From NCBI RefSeq assembly GCF_049615385.1, contig NZ_JBMZFL010000004.1: a stretch of DNA of 64,000 bases; one strand, 5' to 3'. The notes beneath the pieces were generated by a model that did not search any database, was not told the origin of the DNA, and worked only from the letters and a program-made list of their open reading frames with translations. How positions within the stretch are numbered: position 1 is the stretch's first letter; each line of letters starts with the position of its first letter. A program made the position numbers and the translations under genes. Origin of the DNA: Aequoribacter sp049615385 (GTDB lineage: Bacteria > Pseudomonadota > Gammaproteobacteria > Pseudomonadales > Halieaceae). Positions 25,063 through 33,741 of the stretch are shown piece after piece.

Positions 25063-25559
25063 TGCAAGCGTTAACACAATGGTTGGATCGCGGTTTTCGC
25101 GTGCTGCTGGTGGGTTTAATGGCCGGTATGGTTACGGCGGTTTGTTGGCAAGTCATTTCCCGTTATGCCTTGAATGACCCCGCCGCTTGGACTGAAGAAA
25201 TGGCTCGGTTCTTGTTGATGTGGATCGGATTGTTGGGCGCTTGCTATGCCTATCGTGAAGGGCAGCATCTTGGCGTTGATTTGTTTCCGAAGAGTCTAAG
25301 CCCCGCGCGGTATCGACTCTGGGCTTTGTGCGCACACTCTTTAGTGATTCTATTTTCTGTCATGGTCCTGTTAATTGGGGGTGGCCGTTTAGTTTATTTG
25401 ACGGCCTCGTTAAACCAAACATCGGCTGCCTTGGGTGTGCCGATGTCATGGATTTACATGAGCCTGCCCCTGTGCGGTGTGATGATGATCGTGTACGCGC
25501 TCGATGCGATGTTGCATCCAGAGCAACCCAGTACGGAAGGAGTAATGAACGATGGCTGA
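25062..25559 (+). CDS. TRAP transporter small permease DctQ
   Basis: A 165-residue, four-helix membrane protein, the small subunit of a TRAP system. Family marks are WQVISRYALNDPAAWTEEMARFLLMWIGLLGACYAYREGQHLGVD with conserved W, E and G, then a third and a fourth helix (SLVILFSVMVLLIGGG, SWIYMSLPLCGVMMIVYALD). It overlaps the dctP stop (TGATG), and its end overlaps the dctM start by eight bases, so translation is coupled. Works with DctM to bring the DctP ligand in on a Na+ gradient. Confidence 0.9.
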   Translation: MQALTQWLDRGFRVLLVGLMAGMVTAVCWQVISRYALNDPAAWTEEMARFLLMWIGLLGACYAYREGQHLGVDLFPKSLSPARYRLWALCAHSLVILFSVMVLLIGGGRLVYLTASLNQTSAALGVPMSWIYMSLPLCGVMMIVYALDAMLHPEQPSTEGVMNDG

Positions 25560-26850
25560 GTTAGTATTGGGTTTTATTTTCGTTGTGCTGCTGTGCGTCG
25601 GCGTGCCCGTTGCATTTTGTATCGGTTTGGCCACGATGGCGGCGCTGCTTATCAGTATCGACACCTTACCCGCACTCACAACCATGGCCCAACGCATGGC
25701 GGGTGGCTTGAACAGTTTTTCGCTTCTAGCCGTGCCCTTGTTCATTTTGAGCGGGGTTATCATGGGGCAGGGTGGAATAGCTCGACGTCTTATCGCGTTT
25801 GCTAAGTGTTTGGTCGGTATGGTTCCCGGCGGCTTGGCCTTGGTAAATGTGGTCTCGTGTACCTTGTTTGGGTCGATATCGGGTTCCGCTGTTGCTGCAA
25901 GCTCTGCGGTAGGTGGGTTTATGCTGCCCGAAATGGAAAAAGACGGGTTCGATAAAAACTTCGGTGCGGCAGTTACTGCCACCGCTGCAACAACGGGCTT
26001 ACTCATTCCGCCCAGCAATATTTTAATTGTTTATGCGATCGCCAGTGGTGGTGTTTCGATTGCCGCCTTGTTTTTGGCGGGCTATTTACCAGGTTTGTTG
26101 CTTGCAGGTGCACTTATGCTGGTTGCCTACATTCACGCCAAGCGGCATAACCTGCCATCGGCCGGCACGGTCTCGTTGGGTTATACACTCAGAGCTGCCT
26201 TGGACGCGGCGCCCAGCCTGTTTCTGGTTGTGATTGTTATTGGCGGAATTATTGGCGGCGTATTCACTGCCACCGAAGCTGGGGCCATTGCTGTGGTGTA
26301 TTCTTTTGTCCTCGCTGGACCTATTTACAAGGAAATTACTCGGACACAGTGGTTCTCGGTGTTTTTAAAAGCGACTGAAACCACCGCAATCGTCATGTTT
26401 TTGGTGGCAAGTTCGGTGGCGATGTCATGGCTCTTGGCGTTCAATAATATTCCGACCCAAGTCGCAGAAGCTCTGCTGGCGGTCAGTGATAATCCGCTCA
26501 TTATTTTGTTGATTATCAACTTAGTGCTGCTATTGGTTGGTTCCTTCATGGACATGACGCCGGCGGTACTGATTTTTACACCGATCTTTTTGCCAGCGGC
26601 TGTGGAGATGGGCATTACGCCGCTGCATTTTGGCATCATTATGGTATTGAATTTATCGATTGGGCTGTGCACTCCGCCGGTGGGCTCGGTGTTGTTCGTG
26701 AGTTGCGCGGTCGCTAAAACCAGCATTCACAATATTATTCGGCCGCTATTGCCGATGTATGCGGCAATGTTGGTTGTGCTGTTGCTGGTTACCTATATTC
26801 CCGGTATTAGTGAGGCTTTGCCTAAAGCCTTGGGTTTAATGGCTAAGTAG
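25552..26850 (+). CDS. TRAP transporter large permease DctM
   Basis: A 432-residue, twelve-helix permease. Family marks include FILSGVIMGQGGIARRLIAFAKCLVGMVPGGLALVNVVSCTLFGSISGSAVAASSAVG, MEKDGFDKNFGAAVTATAATTGLLIPPSNILIVYA, and GLCTPPVGSVLFVSCAVAKTSI near the C-terminus. AAGGAG (25537-25542) precedes the ATG. Third gene of the operon; the kinase gene follows ten bases later. Confidence 0.92.
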   Translation: MAELVLGFIFVVLLCVGVPVAFCIGLATMAALLISIDTLPALTTMAQRMAGGLNSFSLLAVPLFILSGVIMGQGGIARRLIAFAKCLVGMVPGGLALVNVVSCTLFGSISGSAVAASSAVGGFMLPEMEKDGFDKNFGAAVTATAATTGLLIPPSNILIVYAIASGGVSIAALFLAGYLPGLLLAGALMLVAYIHAKRHNLPSAGTVSLGYTLRAALDAAPSLFLVVIVIGGIIGGVFTATEAGAIAVVYSFVLAGPIYKEITRTQWFSVFLKATETTAIVMFLVASSVAMSWLLAFNNIPTQVAEALLAVSDNPLIILLIINLVLLLVGSFMDMTPAVLIFTPIFLPAAVEMGITPLHFGIIMVLNLSIGLCTPPVGSVLFVSCAVAKTSIHNIIRPLLPMYAAMLVVLLLVTYIPGISEALPKALGLMAK

Positions 26851-26859
26851 GGCAGAGAT

Positions 26860-27807
26860 ATGTTTGATTTTGCACAATTAGGTTCGTCTAAAGTGCTTGC
26901 CATTGGCGAATGCATGATTGAGCTGGCGTTTCCTGAGGGTTTGGTCGGTAGTACCCCTAATTCTCGGATCGCCATGGGGGGCGATACGCTCAACACCAGC
27001 ATTTACATGGCTCGTATGGGCGTCCCAGTCTCGTTTTTAACGGGTTTAGGCTCGGACCCTTACAGTGAGTGGCTGCAGCAGCAATGGCGTGAAGAGGGTG
27101 TGGGTCTGGAGCAAGTTCACGTGCTTGAGTATGCCCTACCGGGATTGTACGCTATTCAAACCGATGAGCATGGCGAACGGTCGTTTCACTATTGGCGCGC
27201 GCAATCTGCTGCTAAACAGTGGTTTACCCAAGCTGACTCTGTGTCCGAGTGGTCCCAAATATTTGCTGGCTACAGCGTGCTCTATGTATCGGGCATTACG
27301 CTCTCTTTAATGTCAGAGCCCGCGCGTCAGGCCTTTTACGAAGCAATAAAGCAGTGGAAGCGTCCAGACCGCGCTTTCGTGTTTGATATTAACTACCGTG
27401 CTCGGGGATGGGCGTCTGCATCGGAAGCAGCCACAAGCCTTAACGCGATGATTGGTTTGACCGATGTGGCTCTGCCGACATTAGAGGACGAAATTACCTT
27501 GTTCGGTGGCAGTGGGCAGACAGTGATACAACGTTACCGCGATGCGGGTATTCAAGAACTGCTGATCAAGCGAGGTCCTGAAGGTGTTCTGCTGGTAGAT
27601 GCTGACACAGAGGGCTTAGTGCCAGCTTTGCTGGTGGATAATGTGATTGATACCACCGGAGCTGGTGATTCTTACAATGGCGCTTACTTAAGCGCTCGAA
27701 TCAAGGGCATGAGTCCCGTGGCTGCTGCAAATGCCGCGCATGGTTTGGCAGCGAAGGTGATTGGTTGTCGAGGAGCGATTTTGCCCAAGGAGTCTATGCC
27801 CGTGTAG
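26860..27807 (+). CDS. kdgK: 2-keto-3-deoxygluconate kinase-like PfkB sugar kinase
   Basis: A 315-residue ribokinase/PfkB-family kinase. N-terminal VLAIGECMIELAFPE and GGDTLNTSIYMARMGVPVSFLTGLGSDPYSEWL match 2-keto-3-deoxygluconate (KDG) kinases; GERSFHYWRAQSAAKQWF is a KDG-kinase-like substrate loop. The catalytic motif is VIDTTGAGDSYNGAYLS with the base Asp. KDG is the meeting point of glucuronate and galacturonate breakdown, so this fits with uxaC nearby and the TRAP transporter before it. Other 2-keto sugar kinases of the family cannot be excluded. Ten bases after dctM, same operon. Confidence 0.85.
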   Translation: MFDFAQLGSSKVLAIGECMIELAFPEGLVGSTPNSRIAMGGDTLNTSIYMARMGVPVSFLTGLGSDPYSEWLQQQWREEGVGLEQVHVLEYALPGLYAIQTDEHGERSFHYWRAQSAAKQWFTQADSVSEWSQIFAGYSVLYVSGITLSLMSEPARQAFYEAIKQWKRPDRAFVFDINYRARGWASASEAATSLNAMIGLTDVALPTLEDEITLFGGSGQTVIQRYRDAGIQELLIKRGPEGVLLVDADTEGLVPALLVDNVIDTTGAGDSYNGAYLSARIKGMSPVAAANAAHGLAAKVIGCRGAILPKESMPV

Positions 27808-27889
27808 AGGGTAGTCAACGGGGTGTGATCGCCCATCTCCCACAAGCATTGTAAACTTAGGGCAGACAAAAACATACGAAGGTGCTTTG

Positions 27890-28921
27890 ATGGTGAAGTT
27901 TTCTGGAGCTGTAGCAACGATCAATGACGTTGCGCGGCATGCTGGCGTATCTAAGCGTACCGTCTCCCGTGTGCTGAATGAGTCCAGCAGCGTTAATGAA
28001 GCCACTCGTCAGCGCATACTCGAGATTATCAAAGAGCTTGATTACTCGCCCAGTGCGATGGCGCAAGGCTTGGCGTCTCGCAGGTCTTACTTAATCGGGA
28101 TGTTGTTCGACGATCCCAATGCGGCGGTCATTCACTCTATACAAAAAGGTGCGTTAAAAGCTTGTGCCCAGCATGGTTATGCTTTGGTTGTGAAGCCTAT
28201 TGATTTTAGATCCAAAGATTTGATCGAGGAGGTTATCAAGTTTGTTCGTCGATCGAAGCTTGAGGGGTTAATTATTCTTCCTCCTATTTCAAACAACGAT
28301 CAACTTGCTAACGCCTTGGTTCAAAACAACATAGGGTATGTTCGGATCGGTGCGAAAATTATTGATGACCCAAGCCGGATGTTAATTTCACAAGATCGCC
28401 TCGCGATGCAGCAAGTTGTCGATACCTTCGTGCAAGCCGGGCGCAGCAATATTGCGATTGTCGCGGGCCCTCAAGAGCGTCTTGCGTCCTCAGAGCGTTT
28501 AGAAGGCCTAAAGTTGGCGCTTGAGCAACACGGCTTGGCGCTTCCCTCTCATTACATCGCCCAAGGTGACTTCACTTATGAAAGCGGCTTTGAATGTGCA
28601 GATGCTCTGTTCGATCTTGAGCTACCCCCCAACGCGATTTTTGCAAGTAATGACCAAATGGCAATAGGCCTTATTCATAAAGCGCAAGACCGCGGGGTAC
28701 GTGTTCCTGAAGATGTAATGGTTATAGGTTACGACAACGACCCAATGTCAGCTAGATTGCGCCCCAGCCTTTCGACTTTAGCGCGCCCCAATGAATTAAT
28801 GGCAGAATCAGCTGCGCTGCGATTGATTCAAAATGCGTCAAGCGATCAAGTGGCAGTGCCGCCGGAGTTTGACAGTTTCCTACCGACGCTTATTCATAGG
28901 CAGTCGACGGCTTCGATGTGA
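27890..28921 (+). CDS. LacI-family repressor of the hexuronate locus
   Basis: A 343-residue regulator. The N-terminal helix-turn-helix is ATINDVARHAGVSKRTVSRVLNESSSVNEATRQRI, with hinge SPSAMAQGLASRRS, followed by a periplasmic-binding-type domain ending ...FDSFLPTLIHRQS. The effector is probably KDG or a related sugar acid. Its likely binding site TGCCACCGGTGGCA is found upstream of dctP (24033) and uxaC (30425). It lies 82 bases after the kinase gene; ATG at 27890 has GAAGG upstream. Convergent with uxaC. Confidence 0.9.
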   Translation: MVKFSGAVATINDVARHAGVSKRTVSRVLNESSSVNEATRQRILEIIKELDYSPSAMAQGLASRRSYLIGMLFDDPNAAVIHSIQKGALKACAQHGYALVVKPIDFRSKDLIEEVIKFVRRSKLEGLIILPPISNNDQLANALVQNNIGYVRIGAKIIDDPSRMLISQDRLAMQQVVDTFVQAGRSNIAIVAGPQERLASSERLEGLKLALEQHGLALPSHYIAQGDFTYESGFECADALFDLELPPNAIFASNDQMAIGLIHKAQDRGVRVPEDVMVIGYDNDPMSARLRPSLSTLARPNELMAESAALRLIQNASSDQVAVPPEFDSFLPTLIHRQSTASM

Positions 28922-28963
28922 CCGTCGACTCTTGCTCCCCGAAAAACAGCTTTTGTCTCTGGG

Positions 28964-30379
28964 TTAACCGAGCTTATAAGCGCGTTTAACCAGACCGTAA
29001 GTTAGCTCATGTGCCAACTCATGGGCTTCATCCATTGTGATGCGGTGGTCGGCGACCCACTCAGCGAGCGACACACAGTCCATTCTTCGGGCGACGTCAT
29101 GGCGTGCTGGGATAGACAGAAAGGCTCGCGTATCGTCGTTAAAGCCTACTGTGTTGTACAAACCTGCGGTTTCCGTTGCCTGCTGACGGAAACGACGCAT
29201 ACCCTCTGGGCTATCGTGGAACCACCAAGGCGGTCCTAAGCGCAGACAAGGGTAGTGGCCTGCGAGTGGCGCGAGTTCACGGCTATACACGGTTTCATCC
29301 AGTGTGAATAAAATTAGCGTGAAGTTAGGGTTGTTGCCGTATTTGTCCAACAGTGGCTTGAGCGCCCGCACATATTCGGTCTGTTCTGGGATATCAGCGC
29401 CTTTGTCGCGACCGAAGGCTTCAAATACTGCGCGGTTGTGGTTGCGGAAGCTGCCCGGATGTAACTGCATAACCAAGCCATCTTCGACGCTCATGCCCGC
29501 CATTTCGGTTAACACTTGCCCGCGGAAAGCATCCGCTTGTGCAGCTGTTGTTTTGCCGCTCAGTACGACTTGGTAAAGAGCCCGTGCGTCTTCCAAGCTC
29601 AGGTTCGAGGTCGTAGCTTTAGCGTGACCGTGATCGGTTGAGGTGGCGCCCATAGACTTAAAGAAAGCGCGGCGATTTCGATGCGCGTTTAGGTAACCTT
29701 CCCAGGTGCTAATATCGCAACCGCTGAGTTCGCCAAAGATCTTAAGGTTATCTAAGAATCCTTCAAACTCAGGATCCACGACGTTGTCCGGACGGTAGGC
29801 TGTTACTACGCGATGCCCCCATCCGTCAGCTCGAATTTTGGCATGGTGCTCAAGGGTATCGAGTGCGCCTTCGGTGGTTGCAATCAACTCGATGTTAAAA
29901 CGATCCAGCAGGGCACGTGGTCGAAATTCATCTGAAGCGAGTTGGCGGTTAATTTCGTCGTAGAATTTATCGGCAGACGCCTCGGTAAAACGCTCGTTAA
30001 AGCCAAAAACTTGATAAAGCACGTGGTCTATCCACATGCGTGAGGGTGTTGCCGCAAACAGATGGTAGTTTTTTGCGAACAAGCGCCAAATCGCACGATT
30101 ATCGGTGCTGGTCGGTGAGCCATCTGCCGTTGGTACACCCAAATCCTGCAGAGCGACACCTTGGCTGTAGAGCATACGAAAGACGTAGTGATCGGGCTTG
30201 ATCAATAGGTCGGCCGCGTTGTCGAAGCACTGGTTATTGGCGAACCATGATGGATCGGTGTGGCCATGCGGGCTAACGATGGGTAGATCTTTAATGTTTT
30301 GGTAAAGCTCACGTGCGACGGTTCGCAGTTGAGAGTTTGCTGGGAAGAGTCGGTCGGGATGAAGAAGTGAACTGGACAC
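28964..30379 (-). CDS. uxaC: Glucuronate/galacturonate isomerase
   Basis: A 471-residue enzyme of the amidohydrolase fold; D-glucuronate to fructuronate and galacturonate to tagaturonate. LFPANSQLRTVARELYQNIKDLPIVSPHGHTDPSWFA carries the metal His-x-His and is typical of UxaC; EYVRALKPLLDKYGNNPNFTLILFTLDETVYSRELAPLAGHYPCLRLGPPWWFHDSPEGMRRFR is a strongly conserved C-terminal region. Length agrees with E. coli UxaC (470). The frame extends to 30439, but this would cross the LacI operator; GTG at 30379 with AAGG nine bases before it is chosen. UxaB/UxuB and dehydratases are not in the window. Confidence 0.93.
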   Translation of the reverse strand: MSSSLLHPDRLFPANSQLRTVARELYQNIKDLPIVSPHGHTDPSWFANNQCFDNAADLLIKPDHYVFRMLYSQGVALQDLGVPTADGSPTSTDNRAIWRLFAKNYHLFAATPSRMWIDHVLYQVFGFNERFTEASADKFYDEINRQLASDEFRPRALLDRFNIELIATTEGALDTLEHHAKIRADGWGHRVVTAYRPDNVVDPEFEGFLDNLKIFGELSGCDISTWEGYLNAHRNRRAFFKSMGATSTDHGHAKATTSNLSLEDARALYQVVLSGKTTAAQADAFRGQVLTEMAGMSVEDGLVMQLHPGSFRNHNRAVFEAFGRDKGADIPEQTEYVRALKPLLDKYGNNPNFTLILFTLDETVYSRELAPLAGHYPCLRLGPPWWFHDSPEGMRRFRQQATETAGLYNTVGFNDDTRAFLSIPARHDVARRMDCVSLAEWVADHRITMDEAHELAHELTYGLVKRAYKLG

Positions 30380-30410
30380 TAGAGTGGGCCTTTTATGATA
30401 AATAATTGTA

Positions 30411-30439
30411 AGTGTATGCAATCCTGCCACCGGTGGCAA
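30411..30439 (-). promoter_or_regulatory. Promoter of uxaC
   Basis: On the minus strand TTGCCA (30434-30439) and TACACT (30411-30416) are 17 bases apart. The -35 box lies inside the palindromic operator, so repressor binding would block RNA polymerase. The -10 box is only a fair match. Confidence 0.5.
30425..30438. promoter_or_regulatory. LacI-type operator TGCCACCGGTGGCA (uxaC)
   Basis: Second perfect copy of the palindrome seen at 24033. It lies 46 bases before the uxaC start on the minus strand. Between this site and the next gene (30565) there is nothing else recognisable. Confidence 0.8.
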
Positions 30440-30564
30440 GCCATGAAGAAAATCGAATGCCTCAGAGTTTCAACTTATTGACCCTGCCCAGAATGTGGAT
30501 AGTGGTTGATTCGCGAGATGTGCGCCTAGCGCATGAGCGAGGCGTCACCAATGGCTTGGCGTTT

Positions 30565-31089
30565 TTACGACTTAACCGATTCTTTGGCCGATGCTTTGTG
30601 CGCCATCATCGTATTGCCAATGGCGGCGAGCAGGCCAAAATAAAGCGCGCTCAAGGCGACCGCTTTAGCAATGTTGAGAATATCGAGCTCGGCAAGTTGC
30701 GGTATAGTGCCAACGGTTAAAAACAACATCGAAGCGAGGTTGATGACTAACGAGAATTTGCCCAGGATTTGAAGATACACTACCGTGCAAATTACGCCCA
30801 AAAATAGCGGCAGGCTTAAATCAGGAAGACCCAGAATCGTTCCCAAGTTGTGTGCGAGATAAATCAAAAGCAAGCCAAATAGTGAGCCAAGAGTGGCTGC
30901 AGGGTATTCCTTGAGCTCCAAATGTTGGATACCACCCCAATACAGCAAAAACAAAAAGCCAGCCCATACCTCGGTAATACTGAGCAATACCACCAGCCCT
31001 AAAAAACCGAGTATGACGGCGATAACGCCGAGCAATACGCCAAATGCAGCGAGAGGCGAGACTGTTGGGCTTTCTTGGTTCTGGCTCAC
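30565..31089 (-). CDS. Five-helix membrane protein, unknown
   Basis: A 174-residue hydrophobic protein with about five membrane helices (LGVIAVILGFLGLVVLL; AGFLFLLYWGGI; LGSLFGLLLIYLAHNL; LPLFLGVICTVVYL; LALYFGLLAAIGNTM). GTG start with an excellent AAGGAG five bases before it. No family identity is clear to me. It lies 125 bases before the uxaC operator on the same strand as uxaC but upstream of it, with its own promoter region, so it need not belong to the hexuronate genes. Confidence 0.75.
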   Translation of the reverse strand: MSQNQESPTVSPLAAFGVLLGVIAVILGFLGLVVLLSITEVWAGFLFLLYWGGIQHLELKEYPAATLGSLFGLLLIYLAHNLGTILGLPDLSLPLFLGVICTVVYLQILGKFSLVINLASMLFLTVGTIPQLAELDILNIAKAVALSALYFGLLAAIGNTMMAHKASAKESVKS

Positions 31090-31293
31090 TTTGGCTCCTT
31101 GTTTTTTTGAGTATAGACATCTCAGAAGTTCTTGGGGACAGCTAACGAAAAATCCTCATAAGCCAATTGGTCTAAAGTCGCTCCCATGTACTTGAGCTCT
31201 GACTATCCTAGTAATCAAAGTCCCCTTTGAGGCGTTGCGGGATTCGAGTTCTTGCACTAGAGTTGAGAGGATTATAAGAAACAGGTGGTAACG

Positions 31294-33165
31294 ATGTCTG
31301 ACAGACTTGATGCGGATATTCTCATTACAGGAGCGAAAATTTTCAACAATGGTGATGACGCCGTTATTGAAGATTTGGCGATTGGCAATGGCGTCATTCT
31401 TGCGCGAGGAAACCTGGCTGGCAAGGTAGATGCTAAAACGATCATCGACGGTTCGGGTTCCTGGTTGATGCCCGGCCTCTTCGATATTCACACGCATTAT
31501 GACCTAGAGCTCGAGGTGGCCCCCGATCTGCCGGAGTCTACGCGTCACGGTACGACAACGGTGGTTATTGCCAACTGCAGCTTAGGGTTAGCGTTTGGCA
31601 ACCAGCGCGATGGCGAGAACGACCCTATCGTGAGTTGTTACGCGCGTGTTGAGAATATTCCAAAACACGTACTGAGCAGTTGTGCCGATAAGGTGAATTG
31701 GAGCACGCCAAAAGAGTATCTCGACCATTTAGAGAGCTTAGATTTAGGCCCCAATGTCATACCTTTGTTACCGCATTCAATGCTGCGCATCGATGCAATG
31801 GGGTTTAAAGAGAGCATCTCGCGTGACCCAACGGAGGTCGAACTGAGGTCGATGCAAGAAACCTTGGCGCAGGCTATCGACGATGGCTACGCTGGGTTTT
31901 CAACCGATGCATTGCCGTTTCATTATTTGGCGGAACAGCCACACGTGGAAAAAACCATTCCGACTCAATTCGCAAAGTATTCAGAGTTAAAAGCCTTAAC
32001 AAAGGTACTGCGCGAGAAAGATGCCTTGTGGCAGGCAACGCCGCCCAAAGACAGTATTCTTGGCACCTTGAAAACCTTTTTACTGACCAGCGGTCGTCTG
32101 CACGGTAAGGCTCTCAAAACCACCGTTGTGGCAGCCATGGATTTCGCTCACAACAAGCGATTATCGAAAAGCGCCGTGACCTTGGCCAAGTTAATGAACT
32201 CGTCTTTGGTGAAAGGCAAGTTTTATATGCAGGCCTTAGGCGCTCCGTTCAAGGTATGGTCGGACGGCGCGATTACGCCTTTGGCTGAGGAAATTCCGGA
32301 GTTGCGTCTGCTGAACGAAACCGATTTGGAAGATCGTGAGGCGCGTCTGAAAATCTTGAATAGCCCCGACTTTACCGAAGCGTTTAGGAAAATGTGGATG
32401 ACGGGTAAAACCGGTTTTAATTTGGCTCGGTTACGTCGGATATTGAAGGCAGAAGATTTTGCCCTAGATCGTGATTTGCGCAGTATGTTTATCGAGCGCT
32501 GTCCTGTTAAATCTTGGGAGGGAGACAGTTTTCAAGCGGTTCTTGATAAACTTCTGTCCTACCAAGGCGGCAGTCTTCAAGGGCTTGCCGTTGATGAAAT
32601 CGACGCTTTCGACGGTGACTTTGCGTGGGTGAAAGACGAGGCGGATTTGATTCTGCAGATGTTGCGCTCGTTTGATACCGAGCTGACTTGGAATACGACA
32701 ACGGCGAATCGTGATCCGAAGCGAGTGCGAGAGCTGATTATGGATCCAATTCTGCTGCCGGGCTTTAATGACAGTGGGGCACATTTAACCAATATGGCGT
32801 TTTATGATGTAAACCTGCGAAGTTTGAAACTGGCCGCGCAGGGTGGTGATGCTGATGTCAGTTACATGGTGAAACGGCTTACCAAAGATCCGGCGGATAT
32901 CTTTGGTGTCAAGGCTGGAACCATTTACGTCGGTGATGCCGCTGATTTGATCTTAATTGATCCAGACAAACTAATGGCACATGACGGTGAAGCTTGCGTG
33001 CAGCGACGCTATCGCGAGGAGTTCAATCACGAGCAGTTAGTGAATCGTCCTGAAGGGGTTGTGACCTCTGTTGTGATTGGTGGCAAGTTGGCGTGGCAGA
33101 ATGATGAGCCGACGGAGTTTCTTGGCAAAGAAGCGTTTGGTCGCCTGTTAAAACGTGCGAGCTAG
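31294..33165 (+). CDS. Amidohydrolase, N-acyl-D-amino-acid deacylase-like
   Basis: A 623-residue amidohydrolase-3-family enzyme. Metal motif LMPGLFDIHTHYDLELEV, then TTVVIANCSLGLAFG with the cysteine used as ligand in D-aminoacylases, and NDSGAHLTNMAFYDVNL for the late Asp. The end has a hydrolase beta sandwich (GTIYVGDAADLILIDPDKL...VVIGGKLAW). Such enzymes hydrolyse N-acyl-D-amino acids or related amides; a second paralogue is at 57153. AGGTGG precedes ATG 31294 (GTG at 31285 also possible). Single gene ended by the terminator at 33178. Confidence 0.85.
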   Translation: MSDRLDADILITGAKIFNNGDDAVIEDLAIGNGVILARGNLAGKVDAKTIIDGSGSWLMPGLFDIHTHYDLELEVAPDLPESTRHGTTTVVIANCSLGLAFGNQRDGENDPIVSCYARVENIPKHVLSSCADKVNWSTPKEYLDHLESLDLGPNVIPLLPHSMLRIDAMGFKESISRDPTEVELRSMQETLAQAIDDGYAGFSTDALPFHYLAEQPHVEKTIPTQFAKYSELKALTKVLREKDALWQATPPKDSILGTLKTFLLTSGRLHGKALKTTVVAAMDFAHNKRLSKSAVTLAKLMNSSLVKGKFYMQALGAPFKVWSDGAITPLAEEIPELRLLNETDLEDREARLKILNSPDFTEAFRKMWMTGKTGFNLARLRRILKAEDFALDRDLRSMFIERCPVKSWEGDSFQAVLDKLLSYQGGSLQGLAVDEIDAFDGDFAWVKDEADLILQMLRSFDTELTWNTTTANRDPKRVRELIMDPILLPGFNDSGAHLTNMAFYDVNLRSLKLAAQGGDADVSYMVKRLTKDPADIFGVKAGTIYVGDAADLILIDPDKLMAHDGEACVQRRYREEFNHEQLVNRPEGVVTSVVIGGKLAWQNDEPTEFLGKEAFGRLLKRAS

Positions 33166-33177
33166 CGATTCCGGAGT

Positions 33178-33212
33178 CACCAAGATGACCCGTGTCGCTC
33201 TTGGTGGTTTTT
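33178..33212 (+). terminator. Rho-independent terminator after amidohydrolase
   Basis: CACCAAGA / TCTTGGTG stem of eight pairs with a 13-base loop and a run of five T. Begins 12 bases after the amidohydrolase stop. Confidence 0.8.
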
Positions 33213-33222
33213 GTTTCAGTGC

Positions 33223-33390
33223 TCACTTGGGTGCGCGGTAAGCTTTGCGAATCCGGATAGGGGACGTATGTATTTGCCCTTGAAGAAAGCGAATTGATGT
33301 TGCCCCATTAGTCTCTTGATTGGCGATAGCGTCTACGGTATCCATACCCTCGAGCACCGTTCCAAAAGCCGGGAATCCATCGGTGTCTGG
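33223..33390 (-). pseudogene. Remnant of a cyclophilin-type peptidyl-prolyl isomerase (C-terminal end)
   Basis: On the minus strand, bases 33390 down to 33223 read PDTDGFPAFGTVLEGMDT..., then VDAIANQETNG..., ending PIRIRKAYRAPK and a stop. This is the last third of a cyclophilin (usual end: GFAAFGxVVEGMDVV...PxRIxxxxR). No start codon or upstream half exists: before 33390 the homology stops abruptly. So it is a broken gene. Confidence 0.75.
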
Positions 33391-33731
33391 AATGCTACTA
33401 CCACTACATCGATATCATTGATGACCTGAATTACGCGAGAACTGAAGCTGCACGCAAGTATCTGTACGGGGGGATGTCCTTTGAAGACGCAGTGCAGTGG
33501 CTGATCGATTTTGGCCTGGAAACACGCGGTACGGCGACTCAGAGAATGCAGTTTATAGAAGCCCAACGCGCGTATGTTGTGACGTACAACTATGGCAAGA
33601 CCTTAGTTAAGCGTTACGTTGAGCAAGAAGCCGGCGATGACTTAGATGCTAGGTGGGCGATATTTGAGAAGGTTATTTTAACGCCGATGTCTCCCTCTGA
33701 ACTCGAAAGCGCACTGGGGATGCAGCCCTAG
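33391..33731 (+). pseudogene. C-terminal fragment of an unidentified helical protein
   Basis: From 33393 the frame reads CYYHYIDIIDDLNYARTEAA, then GGMSFEDAVQWLIDFGLETRG..., and ends ALGMQP. Its style (helix, ARxEAARxYL, repeated Arg/Tyr near the end) resembles the C-terminal end of DUF885-like or related hydrolases, from memory. Upstream it has no start with a ribosome site; the ATG at 33474 in the middle is unlikely to be a true start. It faces away from the cyclophilin remnant, so two gene tails meet head to head at about 33390. Confidence 0.55.
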
Positions 33732-33741
33732 CGCACGTCTC

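Noticed and set aside
33474..33731. Independent 85-residue gene
   Set aside because: The same frame continues upstream with protein-like sequence, and the ATG has no proper ribosome site, so it is read as the tail of a broken larger gene.
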